NCBI GenBank assembly: GCA_020637165.1
Contig: JACJWN010000005.1
Location: 186,001-250,000, forward strand
Length of the DNA: 64,000 nucleotides
Reading direction: 5' to 3'
From: Mycolicibacterium sp.
Lineage (GTDB): Bacteria > Actinomycetota > Actinomycetes > Mycobacteriales > Mycobacteriaceae
Part shown: positions 40,042 through 49,321 of the stretch, piece by piece
How positions within the stretch are numbered: position 1 is the first letter of the stretch
Layout: each line of letters begins with the position of its first letter
The notes under the pieces: generated by a model
What the model saw: only the letters and a program-made list of their open reading frames with translations
Told to the model about the DNA's origin: nothing
Database searches by the model: none
Position numbers and translations under genes: made by a program

Positions 40042-42462
40042 TCAGTCGAAGGTGAGCTGGATCAGCGAGCAGTCGTCGTCGAAGTCCTTGACCGGTGTCA
40101 GCGATTTGAGTTCGGCGATGAGGTCGTCGAGCGACCAGTCCGGGGATCCGGCCCGCTTGGCGCACAGGGCCTCGAATCCATCCAGCGACAGTTGGCGGTC
40201 ATCGGCCAGATCGATCTCGAACGCTCCGTCGCTGAAGACAAGAATCCGGCACCCGGCCGGGACGGAATAGCTTGCGTCGGCGAACTCGGTGTCGGGGAAC
40301 AAGCCGATCGGCGGGCAGGTCGAGGACAGCCGGGTCACAGTGGTGGCGCCTCCGGGCGCCGCACCGAAGGTCAGTGCCGGAGGCGCGCCGGCGCCGGAGT
40401 ATCGCAGCGTGCGCTCGGAAGCCCGGTACACCCCGTACCAGATGGTGAAGTAGTGGCCGTGCTGCCGGTCCATCTGGAACATCCGGTTCAACGCGCCCAG
40501 TGTGGCCCCGGGCTCCAGCAGGGTCTCGAGTCCCAGCGACCCGGATCGCAGCAGATTGTGCACTGACACCGACAACAGCGCGGGTTCGAGGCCGTGGCCG
40601 GAGACGTCGATCAGGTAGACGAGCAGGTGGTCCTCATCGACCCAGACGTAGTCGAAACAATCGCCGCCGAGTTCACTGGAGGGCAGATAGCGGGATGACA
40701 CTTCGACCCGGCCGGAGAGGCCGCGCGGCATGATCGAGGACAGATAAGTGGCGGCGCTCTTGAGTTCGGCCATGGTCTGCAAACTCTGCCGGCGAAGGCG
40801 CTGGGTCAGTGCGCGACTGCGTTTTTCTGCTTCCTCCTGCGCGGTGACGTCGGTGATCTGGGAGATGAAGTTGAGCACCGATCCGTTCTCGTCGCGCAGG
40901 CAGCTCACCGACAGATCCCCCCAGATCGGGTGTCCGTCGGCGTGGATGTACTGCTTGACCATCCGGTAGGAATCCAGCCGGCCTTCCAGGATCGCGGCGA
41001 CCTTGTCCAGGTCGGCTTCCAGGTACGCCGGGGCGGTCAGTTCCTGCCAGGTCTTGGTCATGAGGGTCTCGGCGTCATATCCGAAAAACTGGCATAGGGC
41101 ATCATTGACCTGGTAGAACCGGCCGTCCGGGGTGACCAGGCACATCCCGATCGCCGCGTTGTCCACTGAGCGCCGGTAGCGCTCTTCGGCCAGCGCCTGC
41201 TGGCGTCGTGCCCCCTCGACCTCCCGCTCGATGGCGACCTCGTCGTCGATGAGCCGGAATGTCGCCGTGTGGCCGTCGCGCCGACCCGCGGAATCGAAAT
41301 ACGGTTTGGCGTGCAGGTGCGCCCAGTGCACCTGGCCATCCGCCGATCGCAGCCGGACCCGCTCGAGCAGTGTCCCGCCGTCGTCGACCTTCTTAAGGTT
41401 GGCGATCATGACGGGATGGTCGTCGGTCGGAACCATCTCCGCCACTTCCCGGCCCAGCCAGTACTCCGGCGGGGCGCCCATGGTGTCAGCGACCGAGGGG
41501 GAGAGCCAGGCGAATTTTCCATCCCGAATGTGGGTGATCACGTCGCCGACGTTGTCGGTGAGCAGCCGATAGCGCTCTTCAGAGGCGGCCAGCAGTCTGC
41601 TCGCATGCGCGACGATGTACACAGCGGCCGCACCGACGGTGACGGTGCTCCCGGCGATGGCCAGTAACCAGGCCGATTCATGGGAAACGCCCAGGGACTG
41701 GAACGTCAGGTGCGCCCCGACGGTCAGCGGAGGCATGGCCGCCAGGACGGCGACCATCTGTAGCAGCATCCGCCGGTCGGACCGGTTCAGCAGCCGGGCG
41801 AGGGGACGGCGATCGGGACGAGCCAAAACGGCCGCGGCCACCAACGTGAGCAAGCCCAGTGCCGTCGACATTCCCATACCGGTCGACGGTGCGACGCGCA
41901 CCAAATCGAGGGATTCGGTCGTATAGGACAGCAGGACGACGAGCGGGATGACCGCCGCCAACAGCAGTCCGGCCGGCCATACCGTCCGAGACCATCGCCG
42001 ATCGATGCGTTGGACCATGATCGCCGCTGACAGCATCAGGAACGACGAGGCCGTCTGCGGGCTGGGACGGCCCGGCCAGGACGACTGCAGTTGCCGCACC
42101 GCCTCAGCGAACAACGCCTCATCGAGGCCGAACGATGAGCCGGTCGCGTACTCCGCGAGGAAGACGATGCTGAGGGCGGCCACCGTCGCGGCCAGGACAC
42201 GCCCCGCTCGCGCCGCGGTCGACGATGCCCGCCCGGACTGTGCCAGGAGTGCTGCCGCCGACACAGCCAGCAGGACGGCGGTCCAGGGCGTCATCTGGGG
42301 CCATGTGGGATAGACACGAGTGAGAGCCTGCCGACCGGTGGCCCAGCCGATCAGGTCCATCGCCACGATGGCGAAAACGACCGCGATCTGGCCGCGAACC
42401 ACCCACGCCAGCACGAGTTCCACGGGCGCGGGCTTGGCAGCAGCAGGAGGCAATTGCGCCAC
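40042..42462 (-). CDS. Membrane sensor: multi-pass N-domain, two PAS domains, SpoIIE-type PP2C phosphatase
   Basis: The protein has 806 residues from GTG 42462, chosen because GGAGGAG lies 6 bases upstream; ATG 42480 lacks a ribosome site. Residues 1-260 hold about eight hydrophobic helices (MASE-like). PAS domains follow at about 280-395 (RYRLLTDNVGDVITHIRDG) and 410-525 (RRSVDNAAIGMCLVTPDGRF). A short coiled coil precedes the PP2C domain (GGDCFDYVWVDEDHLLVYLIDVSGHG, VFSDGAFEI, DFDDDCSLIQL) with metal-binding Asp residues kept. SpoIIE/RsbU-type phosphatases usually activate sigma factors through anti-anti-sigma proteins. None is adjacent. Confidence 0.88.
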   Translation of the reverse strand: MAQLPPAAAKPAPVELVLAWVVRGQIAVVFAIVAMDLIGWATGRQALTRVYPTWPQMTPWTAVLLAVSAAALLAQSGRASSTAARAGRVLAATVAALSIVFLAEYATGSSFGLDEALFAEAVRQLQSSWPGRPSPQTASSFLMLSAAIMVQRIDRRWSRTVWPAGLLLAAVIPLVVLLSYTTESLDLVRVAPSTGMGMSTALGLLTLVAAAVLARPDRRPLARLLNRSDRRMLLQMVAVLAAMPPLTVGAHLTFQSLGVSHESAWLLAIAGSTVTVGAAAVYIVAHASRLLAASEERYRLLTDNVGDVITHIRDGKFAWLSPSVADTMGAPPEYWLGREVAEMVPTDDHPVMIANLKKVDDGGTLLERVRLRSADGQVHWAHLHAKPYFDSAGRRDGHTATFRLIDDEVAIEREVEGARRQQALAEERYRRSVDNAAIGMCLVTPDGRFYQVNDALCQFFGYDAETLMTKTWQELTAPAYLEADLDKVAAILEGRLDSYRMVKQYIHADGHPIWGDLSVSCLRDENGSVLNFISQITDVTAQEEAEKRSRALTQRLRRQSLQTMAELKSAATYLSSIMPRGLSGRVEVSSRYLPSSELGGDCFDYVWVDEDHLLVYLIDVSGHGLEPALLSVSVHNLLRSGSLGLETLLEPGATLGALNRMFQMDRQHGHYFTIWYGVYRASERTLRYSGAGAPPALTFGAAPGGATTVTRLSSTCPPIGLFPDTEFADASYSVPAGCRILVFSDGAFEIDLADDRQLSLDGFEALCAKRAGSPDWSLDDLIAELKSLTPVKDFDDDCSLIQLTFD

Positions 42463-42528
42463 CGCCCACTCCTCCTCCATTGCCTGGGCGGAATCATACC
42501 CAAACCGACCCTCGGTAGGGTGACGCCC

Positions 42529-43005
42529 ATGCGCGTCTACCTCGGCGGCGATCACGCCGGCTACGAACTCAAGCAGGCCATCATTTCCCACCTCCGCGAG
42601 ACCGGCCACGAGCCGATCGACTGCGGGGCCTTCGACTACGACGCGCAGGACGACTACCCGGCGTTCTGCATCGCCGCGGCGACCCGCACCGTGGCCGACC
42701 CGGGCAGCCTGGGCATCGTGCTCGGCGGGTCGGGCAACGGAGAACAGATCGCCGCCAACAAGGTCCCCGGCGCCCGGTGCGCGCTGGCCTGGAGTGTCGA
42801 GACCGCCAAGTTGGCGCGCGAGCACAACAACGCCCAGCTGATCGGCATCGGGGGACGCATGCACACCGAGGCCGAGGCGCTGGCGATCGTCGACGCCTTC
42901 GTGGGCACGGCGTGGTCCGAGGCGCCGCGTCACCAGCGACGCATCGACATCCTGGCCGAGTACGAGCGCACCCACGTCGCGCCGCCGGTTCCCGGCGCCG
43001 GCTAG
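42529..43005 (+). CDS. rpiB: Ribose-5-phosphate isomerase B
   Basis: The 158-residue RpiB/LacAB protein interconverts ribose-5-phosphate and ribulose-5-phosphate in the pentose phosphate pathway. Motifs are MRVYLGGDHAGYELKQ, DCGAFDYDAQDDYP, the phosphate-binding GSGNGEQIAANK, ARCALAWSVETAKLAREHNNAQ and the C-terminal HQRRIDIL. The start ATG 42529 is standard. It lies 3 bases before nei1, so the two are co-transcribed, as in M. tuberculosis (Rv2465c-Rv2464c). Mycobacteria lack the unrelated RpiA. Cytoplasmic. Confidence 0.94.
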   Translation: MRVYLGGDHAGYELKQAIISHLRETGHEPIDCGAFDYDAQDDYPAFCIAAATRTVADPGSLGIVLGGSGNGEQIAANKVPGARCALAWSVETAKLAREHNNAQLIGIGGRMHTEAEALAIVDAFVGTAWSEAPRHQRRIDILAEYERTHVAPPVPGAG

Positions 43006-43008
43006 GCG

Positions 43009-43815
43009 GTGCCGGAGGGGCATACCCTGCACCGGCTCGCGCGGCTGCACCAGCGCCGCTACGCCGGATCCCCGGTGCGGGTGTCAAGCCCGCAGGGCCG
43101 TTTCGCCGATGCCGCGGTGGTCGACGGGCAGGTGTTCCGGGCGGCCTCAGCGTGGGGTAAGCACCTGTTCCACCACTATGCCGGCGGTACGGTCGTGGCC
43201 GGGCCGATCGTGCACATTCATCTCGGGCTGTACGGCACGTTCCGTGAGACCCGGGTGCCGATGCCCGAACCGCGTGGCCAGGTGCGGATGCGCATCGTGG
43301 GCGCCGAATACGGCACGGATCTGCGCGGGCCCACGGCCTGCGAGGTGATCGACGAGGCCCAGCTGGAGTCGATCCTGGCCCGGCTCGGCCCCGACCCGTT
43401 GCGCGCCGACGCCGATTCCGCGGTGGCCTGGTCCCGGATCTCCAGGTCGCGCAGGGCTATCGGCGCGCTGCTGATGGATCAGTCGGTGCTGGCCGGCGTG
43501 GGAAACGTCTACCGCAGCGAACTGCTGTTCCGCCACGGCATCGACCCCTACCGGCCGGGGCGTGCGGTGGACCGTGCGGAGTTCGACGCCGCGTGGGCCG
43601 ATCTGGTGGAGCTGATGAAGGTGGGCGTGCGGCGCGGGCGGATCATCGTGGTGCGGCCCGAGCACGACCACGGTGCCCCGGCCTACGGACCGCGGCGGCC
43701 GCGCACCTACGTGTACCGGCGCGCCGGTGAGCCCTGCCGGTTGTGCGGGACGGCGGTGCGCACCGCGGAGATGGAGGGGCGCAACCTGTTCTGGTGCCCT
43801 GGCTGCCAGGGCTGA
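43009..43815 (+). CDS. nei1: Endonuclease VIII-type DNA glycosylase
   Basis: The 268-residue Fpg/Nei enzyme starts at GTG 43009. The mature N-terminus is Pro2-Glu3 (PEGHTLHRLARLH), Pro2 being the Schiff-base nucleophile. A helix-two-turn-helix segment reads LLMDQSVLAGVGNVYRSELLF. A C-terminal zinc finger has the pattern C-x2-C-x16-C-x2-C (CRLCG ... FWCPGCQG). It excises oxidised pyrimidines and cleaves the strand at the abasic site. The length equals M. tuberculosis Nei1 (Rv2464c). It converges on the DUF1542-like gene with 4 bases between. Confidence 0.94.
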   Translation: MPEGHTLHRLARLHQRRYAGSPVRVSSPQGRFADAAVVDGQVFRAASAWGKHLFHHYAGGTVVAGPIVHIHLGLYGTFRETRVPMPEPRGQVRMRIVGAEYGTDLRGPTACEVIDEAQLESILARLGPDPLRADADSAVAWSRISRSRRAIGALLMDQSVLAGVGNVYRSELLFRHGIDPYRPGRAVDRAEFDAAWADLVELMKVGVRRGRIIVVRPEHDHGAPAYGPRRPRTYVYRRAGEPCRLCGTAVRTAEMEGRNLFWCPGCQG

Positions 43816-43819
43816 GGGA

Positions 43820-44620
43820 TCAGAAGCCGTCGAACCCGGTGAAGTCGTCGAATCCGCCCCCGTCGAATCCGCCCCCGTCGAATCCGCCCCCGTCGAATCC
43901 GCCCCCGTCCGCCCCGCCGGCGTCCATGCCCTGGTCGTATCCCGCGGCGTACCCGGAGTCGAAGCCGGTCCCGTAGCCGCTTTCGAAGCCCGATGCGTCG
44001 TAGCCCACGCCGCTCATGCCCGAGAACATCGCGTCGAACAGCAGCACCGAGCCCAGACCCCAGGCCCCGGCGACCAGTGCCGGCTTCCACCACGGCTCGG
44101 AGTACCAGCCCGCCGGCACCGGACGTCCGGCCACCCGGCCGCCGGGGTAGTAGTTGGGCGTGCGTGACGTGGGCACGGGCGAGGCCTCGATCTCGCGGCC
44201 CTCGAACTGGACCCGCCGGTCCTCGGTGACGACTCCGGCCGACTTCTGCCCGGCGATGCTCTCCAGTTCCGGTCCCGGATCCATGCCCATCGCGGTGCGC
44301 GCCGCCCGCACGTAGTACAGACCTTCCAGGGCGCTCTCCTTGGCGAGCATGGCCTGCTTGGCGGTGCCGGCCTGATCGATCTGCGAGGACGCCGCGGTGA
44401 ACCGCTCGGAGGCGTCGGCGAGCGCCTGCCGGGAGGCATCGTCGGTGCCGCTGAGGTTGAACACCTGCCCGCCCAGGCGTTCGATGACCCGGCGGGCGTC
44501 GGCTTTGGCGTCCGCCAGGCCGGTGGCAGCGCGATTGCCCGTGGTGCGTGACGAACTCCACATCGCCAGCGCCACCGCAGCGATGACGAGCAGGATCAGC
44601 AACACCAGGACACTGTTCAT
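43820..44620 (-). CDS. DUF1542-like membrane-anchored protein with Gly-Phe-Asp repeat tail
   Basis: The protein has 266 residues from ATG 44620; GTG 44629 would add three. It has an N-terminal transmembrane helix (VLVLLILLVIAAVALAMW), a helical region (about 30-110) and a second hydrophobic segment (KPALVAGAWGLGSVLLFDAMF). The tail is disordered and rich in Gly, Tyr, Phe and Asp (GYDASGFESGYGTGFDSG, then GGGFD repeated). The tail is unusually acidic and aromatic and may self-associate. Function unknown. Confidence 0.78.
   Translation of the reverse strand: MNSVLVLLILLVIAAVALAMWSSSRTTGNRAATGLADAKADARRVIERLGGQVFNLSGTDDASRQALADASERFTAASSQIDQAGTAKQAMLAKESALEGLYYVRAARTAMGMDPGPELESIAGQKSAGVVTEDRRVQFEGREIEASPVPTSRTPNYYPGGRVAGRPVPAGWYSEPWWKPALVAGAWGLGSVLLFDAMFSGMSGVGYDASGFESGYGTGFDSGYAAGYDQGMDAGGADGGGFDGGGFDGGGFDGGGFDDFTGFDGF
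43849..43908 (-). repeat. Four perfect 15-base tandem repeats
   Basis: The unit CGAATCCGCCCCCGT occurs four times in a row on the plus strand, encoding four GGGFD units of the membrane protein tail on the minus strand. The units are identical at the DNA level, so slippage variation is expected. Confidence 0.95.
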
Positions 44621-44665
44621 GGCGTCCACAGTACCGAGGGGTCGCCGCTGAGCGGGGTGTGACGA

Positions 44666-44690
44666 AGCCCCCTTTAGTAGCCCCCTTTAG
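44666..44690. repeat. Short 13-base tandem duplication at the esterase stop
   Basis: AGCCCCCTTTAG is present twice with a period of 13 bases (44666 and 44679). The second copy contains the TAA stop of the lipP-like gene. It looks like a recent slippage duplication between the two minus-strand genes. Confidence 0.8.
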
Positions 44691-45892
44691 CGAACTCCCA
44701 GAACCCGGTAGACCTCGTCGCTGAGCGCGGTGGACCGCGGGTCGGCGTTGCACTTGGTGGCGTCGAAGTAGTTCATGACGTAGGCGTAGCCGATGCGGTG
44801 TTCGAGGTCGACGAACCCGTAGGAGCCGCCTGAACCGCCGTGGCCGAAGCTGCGAAGATTGGGCCCCGCCACCCCACGCTGGTTGAGCATGTAGCCCAGG
44901 CCCCAGCCGTGGTCGGCAACCCGGGGGCCCAGCACCACGTCCGGCTCGAACCCGCCCTGGGAGACCCGCACCCGTTCCAGGTGGTCGCGGGTCAGCACCT
45001 TCTCCTGCGCCAGGCCGTTGTAGAAGGTGGCCAGCCCGAGGGCCGAGACGTGACCGTTGGTGCCGGGAAACTCGGCGGTGCGCCAGGCGGTGAGGTGGTT
45101 GGATCCGAGTTCGTCGTCGGGCACGAAACCCATCGCGACGGACAGGCCGGCCATCGGGTGCTCCTCGAGGGACTCCGGGTCACCGGGGGCGCCGCCGTCG
45201 GCCAGCACGTCGCGGATGTGCGGCTTGTTGATCATCTCCGCGCAGCGGCGCTGTTCGGCGCGCGGCAGTCCGATGTGCACGTCAATGCCCATCGGCTCGG
45301 CAATCTCGGTGCGCAGGTACTGGCCCAGGGTGCGGCCGGTGGCCCGGCGGACCACCTCGCCGAGGATGAAGCCGAAGCTGACCATGTGGTAGCCCTGCGC
45401 GGTTCCGGGCGCCCACCACGGCTCGGAGGCGGCCAGTCGCGCGCACACCCGGTCCCAGTCGCCGACCTCGCTCCAGTGCATCCGGTCTCGCGGTCCGATC
45501 ACCCCGGAGCGGTGGCCCAGCACGTCGGCGACGGTGATGGCGGCCTTGCCGGCCTGGCCGAACTCGGGCCAGTACCGGGCCACCGGGGCGTCGAGGTCGA
45601 TCTCCCCGCGGTCGGCCAGCAGGTGGATGCAGGTGCTGGTCAGACCCTTGGTCCCGGAGAAGACGCTGGCAAGGGTGTTCTCCCGCCACGGCCGGTGCCG
45701 GCGGCCGTCGGCGTGACCGCCCCAGAGGTTGACCACCAGGTCGCCGTCCACCCACACCGCCACCGCGGCGCCGACATCGCCGTGGTCGGTGAAATTGCGC
45801 ACGAATGCGCTCTGGACGGCCTCGAACCCCGCCGCCACGCTGCCGCCGAGGGGAAGGTCGCCATTGGGGGAACTGTGGTCGCACCGTGTCAT
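44687..45892 (-). CDS. lipP: Beta-lactamase-fold serine esterase (LipP-like)
   Basis: The protein has 401 residues from ATG 45892 (CAGGAG about 10 bases upstream). The class C beta-lactamase/EstB fold is shown by VFSGTKGLTSTCIHLL (Ser-x-x-Lys, the nucleophile and base), YHMVSFGFILGEVVRRATG (the Tyr motif) and FGHGGSGGSYGFVD (the third motif). There is no signal peptide, so it is probably a cytoplasmic esterase and not a secreted lactamase. Position and strand match Rv2463 lipP next to tig. The substrate is likely a short-chain ester. Confidence 0.88.
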   Translation of the reverse strand: MTRCDHSSPNGDLPLGGSVAAGFEAVQSAFVRNFTDHGDVGAAVAVWVDGDLVVNLWGGHADGRRHRPWRENTLASVFSGTKGLTSTCIHLLADRGEIDLDAPVARYWPEFGQAGKAAITVADVLGHRSGVIGPRDRMHWSEVGDWDRVCARLAASEPWWAPGTAQGYHMVSFGFILGEVVRRATGRTLGQYLRTEIAEPMGIDVHIGLPRAEQRRCAEMINKPHIRDVLADGGAPGDPESLEEHPMAGLSVAMGFVPDDELGSNHLTAWRTAEFPGTNGHVSALGLATFYNGLAQEKVLTRDHLERVRVSQGGFEPDVVLGPRVADHGWGLGYMLNQRGVAGPNLRSFGHGGSGGSYGFVDLEHRIGYAYVMNYFDATKCNADPRSTALSDEVYRVLGVR

Positions 45893-46055
45893 GTCTGGGC
45901 GTCTCCTGACCGAGAACCATCCTGCCCCGGACGGGCGCTGGACCGATCCCGAATCTACGGCCGCCACGGTACCGAAAGATGCGCCGGGACGAATCGCCGC
46001 CGAACCGGCATCGTGTCGTTACGTGGGCCGACGGCGCCCCCGGTCGGGGCTTTGC

Positions 46056-46129
46056 TGGAGCGGGCGACGGGAATCGAACCCGCGTAGCTAGTTTGGAAGA
46101 CTAGGGCTCTACCATTGAGCTACGCCCGC
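46056..46129 (-). tRNA. tRNA-Gly (anticodon TCC)
   Basis: The reverse strand forms a complete cloverleaf. The acceptor is GCGGGCG / CGCCCGC, the anticodon loop CTTCCAA gives TCC, and the T arm is GCGGG-TTCGATT-CCCGT. Discriminator T and an encoded CCA (46056-46058) complete it. Confidence 0.96.
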
Positions 46130-46225
46130 GTGCTTGCGCGAGCCTAATGTACCGGCGTCCCGCCCTCCGATTCCAATCGGATCCCCGGTTGGCCGTAGGA
46201 TCTCGGTCGCGACACAGCACAGCAG

Positions 46226-46299
46226 CGGGGTGTAGCGCAGCTTGGTAGCGCATCCGCTTTGGGAGCGGAAGGCCGCAGGTTCAAATCCTGTCACCCCGA
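46226..46299 (+). tRNA. tRNA-Pro (anticodon TGG)
   Basis: The acceptor arms CGGGGTG / CACCCCG pair fully. The anticodon arm TCCGC-TTTGGGA-GCGGA gives TGG, and the T arm is GCAGG-TTCAAAT-CCTGT. The discriminator is A, and CCA is not encoded. It lies about 40 bases before tig, on the same strand. Confidence 0.96.
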
Positions 46300-46340
46300 C
46301 ACGCCCGCACACGCCCCATGAGACCGAGGAGTACAACGCA

Positions 46341-47717
46341 GTGAAGAGCACCGTCGAGAAGTTGAGCCCGACCAGGGTGCGCATCAACGTGGAGGTGCCC
46401 TTCACGGAGCTGCAACCGGACTTCGATCGCGCCTACAAGCAGCTCGCCAAGCAGATCCGGCTGCCCGGCTTCCGCCCCGGCAAGGCGCCGGCCAAGCTGC
46501 TGGAGGCCCGGGTAGGCCGCGGCGCGGTGCTCGAGCAGGTCGTCAACGAGGTGCTGCCGGCCCGCTACACCGAGGCCGTCACCGCCGGCGAACTGCGGCC
46601 GCTGGGCCAGCCCGACATCGAGGTCACCAAGATCGAGGACGGCGAGGAGCTGGTCTTCACCGCCGAGGTCGACATCCGTCCCGATATTGAGCTGCCCGAC
46701 CTGGCCACGCTGAAGATCACCGTCGATCCGATCGAGGTGACCGACGAGGAGGTCGAGGCCGAGCTGGAGGCGCTGCGCGCGCGTTTCGGCACCCTCAAGG
46801 GTGTCGAGCGGGCCGCCCAGAACGGCGACTTCGTCTCGATCGACCTGTCCGCCACCGTCAACGGTGAGGAGATTCCCGACGGCAGTGCCGAGGGGCTGTC
46901 CCACGAGATCGGCTCCGGCCAGCTGATCGAGGGTCTCGACGAGGCCCTCGTCGGTCTATCCGAGGGGGAGTCGGCCACCTTCACCACCAAGCTCGTCGCC
47001 GGTGAGCACGCCGGGGAAGAGGCCGAGGTGACGGTCACGCTGAAGTCGGTCAAGGAACGCGAACTGCCCGAGGCCGACGACGACTTCGCCCAGCTGGCCA
47101 GTGAGTTCGACACACTGGCCGAACTGCGCGAGAACCTCACCTCGCAGGTGGGCCGGGTCAAGCGCATCCACCAGGCCGAGAAGATCCGCGACAACGCCCT
47201 GGAGACGCTGCTCGAGCTGGTCGAGGTGCCGCTGCCCGAGGCCATCGTTGCCGCGCAGGTCGATTCCGCGCTGCACAACGCCATCCACGGCCACGATCAC
47301 GACGAGGAGAAGTTCGCCGAGGCTCTCGAGGCCGAGGGCAGCTCCCGGGAGAAGTTCGACACCGAGAACCGGGAGGCCGCCGAGAAGGCGGTCAAGACTC
47401 AGCTGCTCATGGACGCCATCGCCGATGAGCTCAACATCCAGGTGGGCCAGAACGATCTCTCCGAGCGGCTCGTGCTGATGTCGCGCCAGTACGGCGTCGA
47501 GCCCCAGCAGCTGCTTCAGCTGCTCCAGCAGCAGAACCAGCTACCGGCGGTGTTCGCCGATGTCCGGCGCGGTCTGGCCGTGGCCGCGGTGGTGGAAGCG
47601 GCCACCGTCACCGACACCGACGGTGGCGAGATCGACACCAGTGAGTTCTTCGGCGGCCCCGCCGCCGAGTCGGACGGTGAGGACTCCGGCCAGCCGGCGT
47701 CCGACGAGGACGCGTAA
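46341..47717 (+). CDS. tig: Trigger factor
   Basis: The 458-residue ribosome-associated chaperone and peptidyl-prolyl isomerase starts at GTG 46341 with GAGGAG upstream. The ribosome-binding tail ([21 protein letters not shown], and the GFRPGKAP signature loop) comes first. The FKBP-type domain follows (about 150-240: [35 protein letters not shown]), then the long helical C-terminal arms. The extreme C-terminus is acidic and Ser-rich. It lies directly upstream of clpP1-clpP2-clpX, the classic protein quality-control order. Confidence 0.96.
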   Translation: MKSTVEKLSPTRVRINVEVPFTELQPDFDRAYKQLAKQIRLPGFRPGKAPAKLLEARVGRGAVLEQVVNEVLPARYTEAVTAGELRPLGQPDIEVTKIEDGEELVFTAEVDIRPDIELPDLATLKITVDPIEVTDEEVEAELEALRARFGTLKGVERAAQNGDFVSIDLSATVNGEEIPDGSAEGLSHEIGSGQLIEGLDEALVGLSEGESATFTTKLVAGEHAGEEAEVTVTLKSVKERELPEADDDFAQLASEFDTLAELRENLTSQVGRVKRIHQAEKIRDNALETLLELVEVPLPEAIVAAQVDSALHNAIHGHDHDEEKFAEALEAEGSSREKFDTENREAAEKAVKTQLLMDAIADELNIQVGQNDLSERLVLMSRQYGVEPQQLLQLLQQQNQLPAVFADVRRGLAVAAVVEAATVTDTDGGEIDTSEFFGGPAAESDGEDSGQPASDEDA

Positions 47718-47826
47718 CGCCGACAGCGAACGACCGCAGCGGCGCCGTGGTTGTGGGCGTCCGGTTGACTAGGGTCGAGTAGAACCTTCGGGGAGTTTCC
47801 GAAACACGGGAAGAAAGCAGGTAAGG

Positions 47827-48423
47827 GTGACTCACATGCGTTCCGGCGCGGCTGGGCTGAATCTCCAGGACTCGGTGTACGAGCGATTGCTCGCCGAGCG
47901 CATCATCTTCCTGGGTTCGCAGGTCGACGACGACATCGCCAACCGGCTGTGCGCACAGATTCTGCTGCTGGCCGCCGAGGACCCGACCAAGGACATCTCG
48001 CTCTACATCAACTCGCCGGGCGGGTCGATCAGCGCCGGGATGGCCATCTACGACACCATGGTGCTGGCGCCGTGCGACGTCGCCACCTACGCCATGGGCA
48101 TGGCCGCCTCGATGGGGGAGTTTCTGCTGGCGGCCGGGACGAAGGGCAAGCGGTACGCGCTGCCGCACGCCCGCATCCTGATGCACCAGCCGCTGGGCGG
48201 GATCACCGGCGGGGCGGCCGACATCGCCATCCAGGCCGAGCAGTTCGCGGTCATCAAGAAGGAGATGTTCCGGCTCAACGCCGAGTTCACCGGTCAGCCG
48301 ATCGAGCGTATCGAGGCCGACTCCGACCGCGACCGCTGGTTCACCGCCCAGGAAGCTCTCGAATACGGCTTCGTCGACCACATCATCACCCGCGCCCACG
48401 TCAACGGAGCCAACAATGTCTAA
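47827..48423 (+). CDS. clpP1: ATP-dependent Clp protease proteolytic subunit 1
   Basis: The protein has 198 residues from GTG 47827; ATG 47836 is an equally good start and would give 195. The catalytic Ser lies in [14 protein letters not shown], the His in ILMHQPLGG, and the Asp in the [10 protein letters not shown] region. [19 protein letters not shown] and the handle helix are typical. In mycobacteria ClpP1 and ClpP2 form a mixed double ring, and ClpX or ClpC1 feeds it. The gene overlaps clpP2 by 8 bases, keeping the two subunits in equal supply. It is about 110 bases after tig. Confidence 0.96.
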   Translation: MTHMRSGAAGLNLQDSVYERLLAERIIFLGSQVDDDIANRLCAQILLLAAEDPTKDISLYINSPGGSISAGMAIYDTMVLAPCDVATYAMGMAASMGEFLLAAGTKGKRYALPHARILMHQPLGGITGGAADIAIQAEQFAVIKKEMFRLNAEFTGQPIERIEADSDRDRWFTAQEALEYGFVDHIITRAHVNGANNV

Positions 48424-49078
48424 TTTTTCGGCGGCCAACTCGCTCGATCCCCGGCTGACGCCGCAGGCGCGCTACATCCTGCCCTCGTTCGTCGAGCACT
48501 CCAGCTGGGGCGTCAAGGAGTCCAACCCCTACAACAAGCTGTTCGAGGAACGGATCATCTTCCTGGGCGTTCAGGTCGACGACGCCTCGGCCAACGACAT
48601 CATGGCCCAGCTGCTTGTGCTGGAGTCGCTGGATCCCGACCGCGACATCACCATGTACATCAACTCCCCGGGCGGCTCGTTCACCTCGCTGATGGCGATC
48701 TACGACACCATGCAGTACGTCCGCGCCGACATCCAGACGGTCTGCCTGGGACAGGCCGCCTCGGCGGCGGCGGTGCTGCTGGCGGCCGGCACGCCCGGCA
48801 AGCGGCTCGCGCTGCCCAACGCCCGGGTGCTCATCCATCAGCCGTCGCTGTCCGGGGTGATCCAGGGCCAGTTCTCCGACCTGGAGATCCAGGCCCGGGA
48901 GATCGAGCGGATGCGCACGCTTATGGAGGAGACCCTGGCCCGCCACACCGGCAAGGATGCCGCGGTCATCCGCAAGGACACCGACCGCGACAAGATCCTC
49001 ACCGCCGAGGAAGCCAAGGAGTACGGGATCATCGACACCGTGCTGAGCTACCGCAAGCTCTCGGCTCAGAACGCCTGA
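48416..49078 (+). CDS. clpP2: ATP-dependent Clp protease proteolytic subunit 2
   Basis: The 220-residue partner of ClpP1 has catalytic Ser in [14 protein letters not shown] and His in LIHQPSLSG. The N-terminus is longer ([20 protein letters not shown]), as in other mycobacterial ClpP2 proteins, where it is trimmed on maturation. The ring contacts ClpX through this subunit in the characterised mycobacterial enzyme. ATG 48416 lies inside the end of clpP1. It is followed by a 243-base gap holding the clpX promoter. Confidence 0.96.
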   Translation: MSNFSAANSLDPRLTPQARYILPSFVEHSSWGVKESNPYNKLFEERIIFLGVQVDDASANDIMAQLLVLESLDPDRDITMYINSPGGSFTSLMAIYDTMQYVRADIQTVCLGQAASAAAVLLAAGTPGKRLALPNARVLIHQPSLSGVIQGQFSDLEIQAREIERMRTLMEETLARHTGKDAAVIRKDTDRDKILTAEEAKEYGIIDTVLSYRKLSAQNA

Positions 49079-49321
49079 TCGCCCGAGGTTGGCCGACGCG
49101 CGCGACACGCCGGTTTCGGCTGCCGCGCGCCACGCCGCATCACGCGGCGTGACGGGATATGTTCACCTTGGGTTCACAGGACTGAATACCCACCCTGAGT
49201 ACCCACACGAATACCACTGACGCTATTCGCCTTTATCGGTCGCCCGTTCTCCGAATAAGCGGGTAGCGTCGAGACAGATCGACACCTGAAGTCAGCGGCG
49301 AAGGAAGTAGGGCCCACCCAC

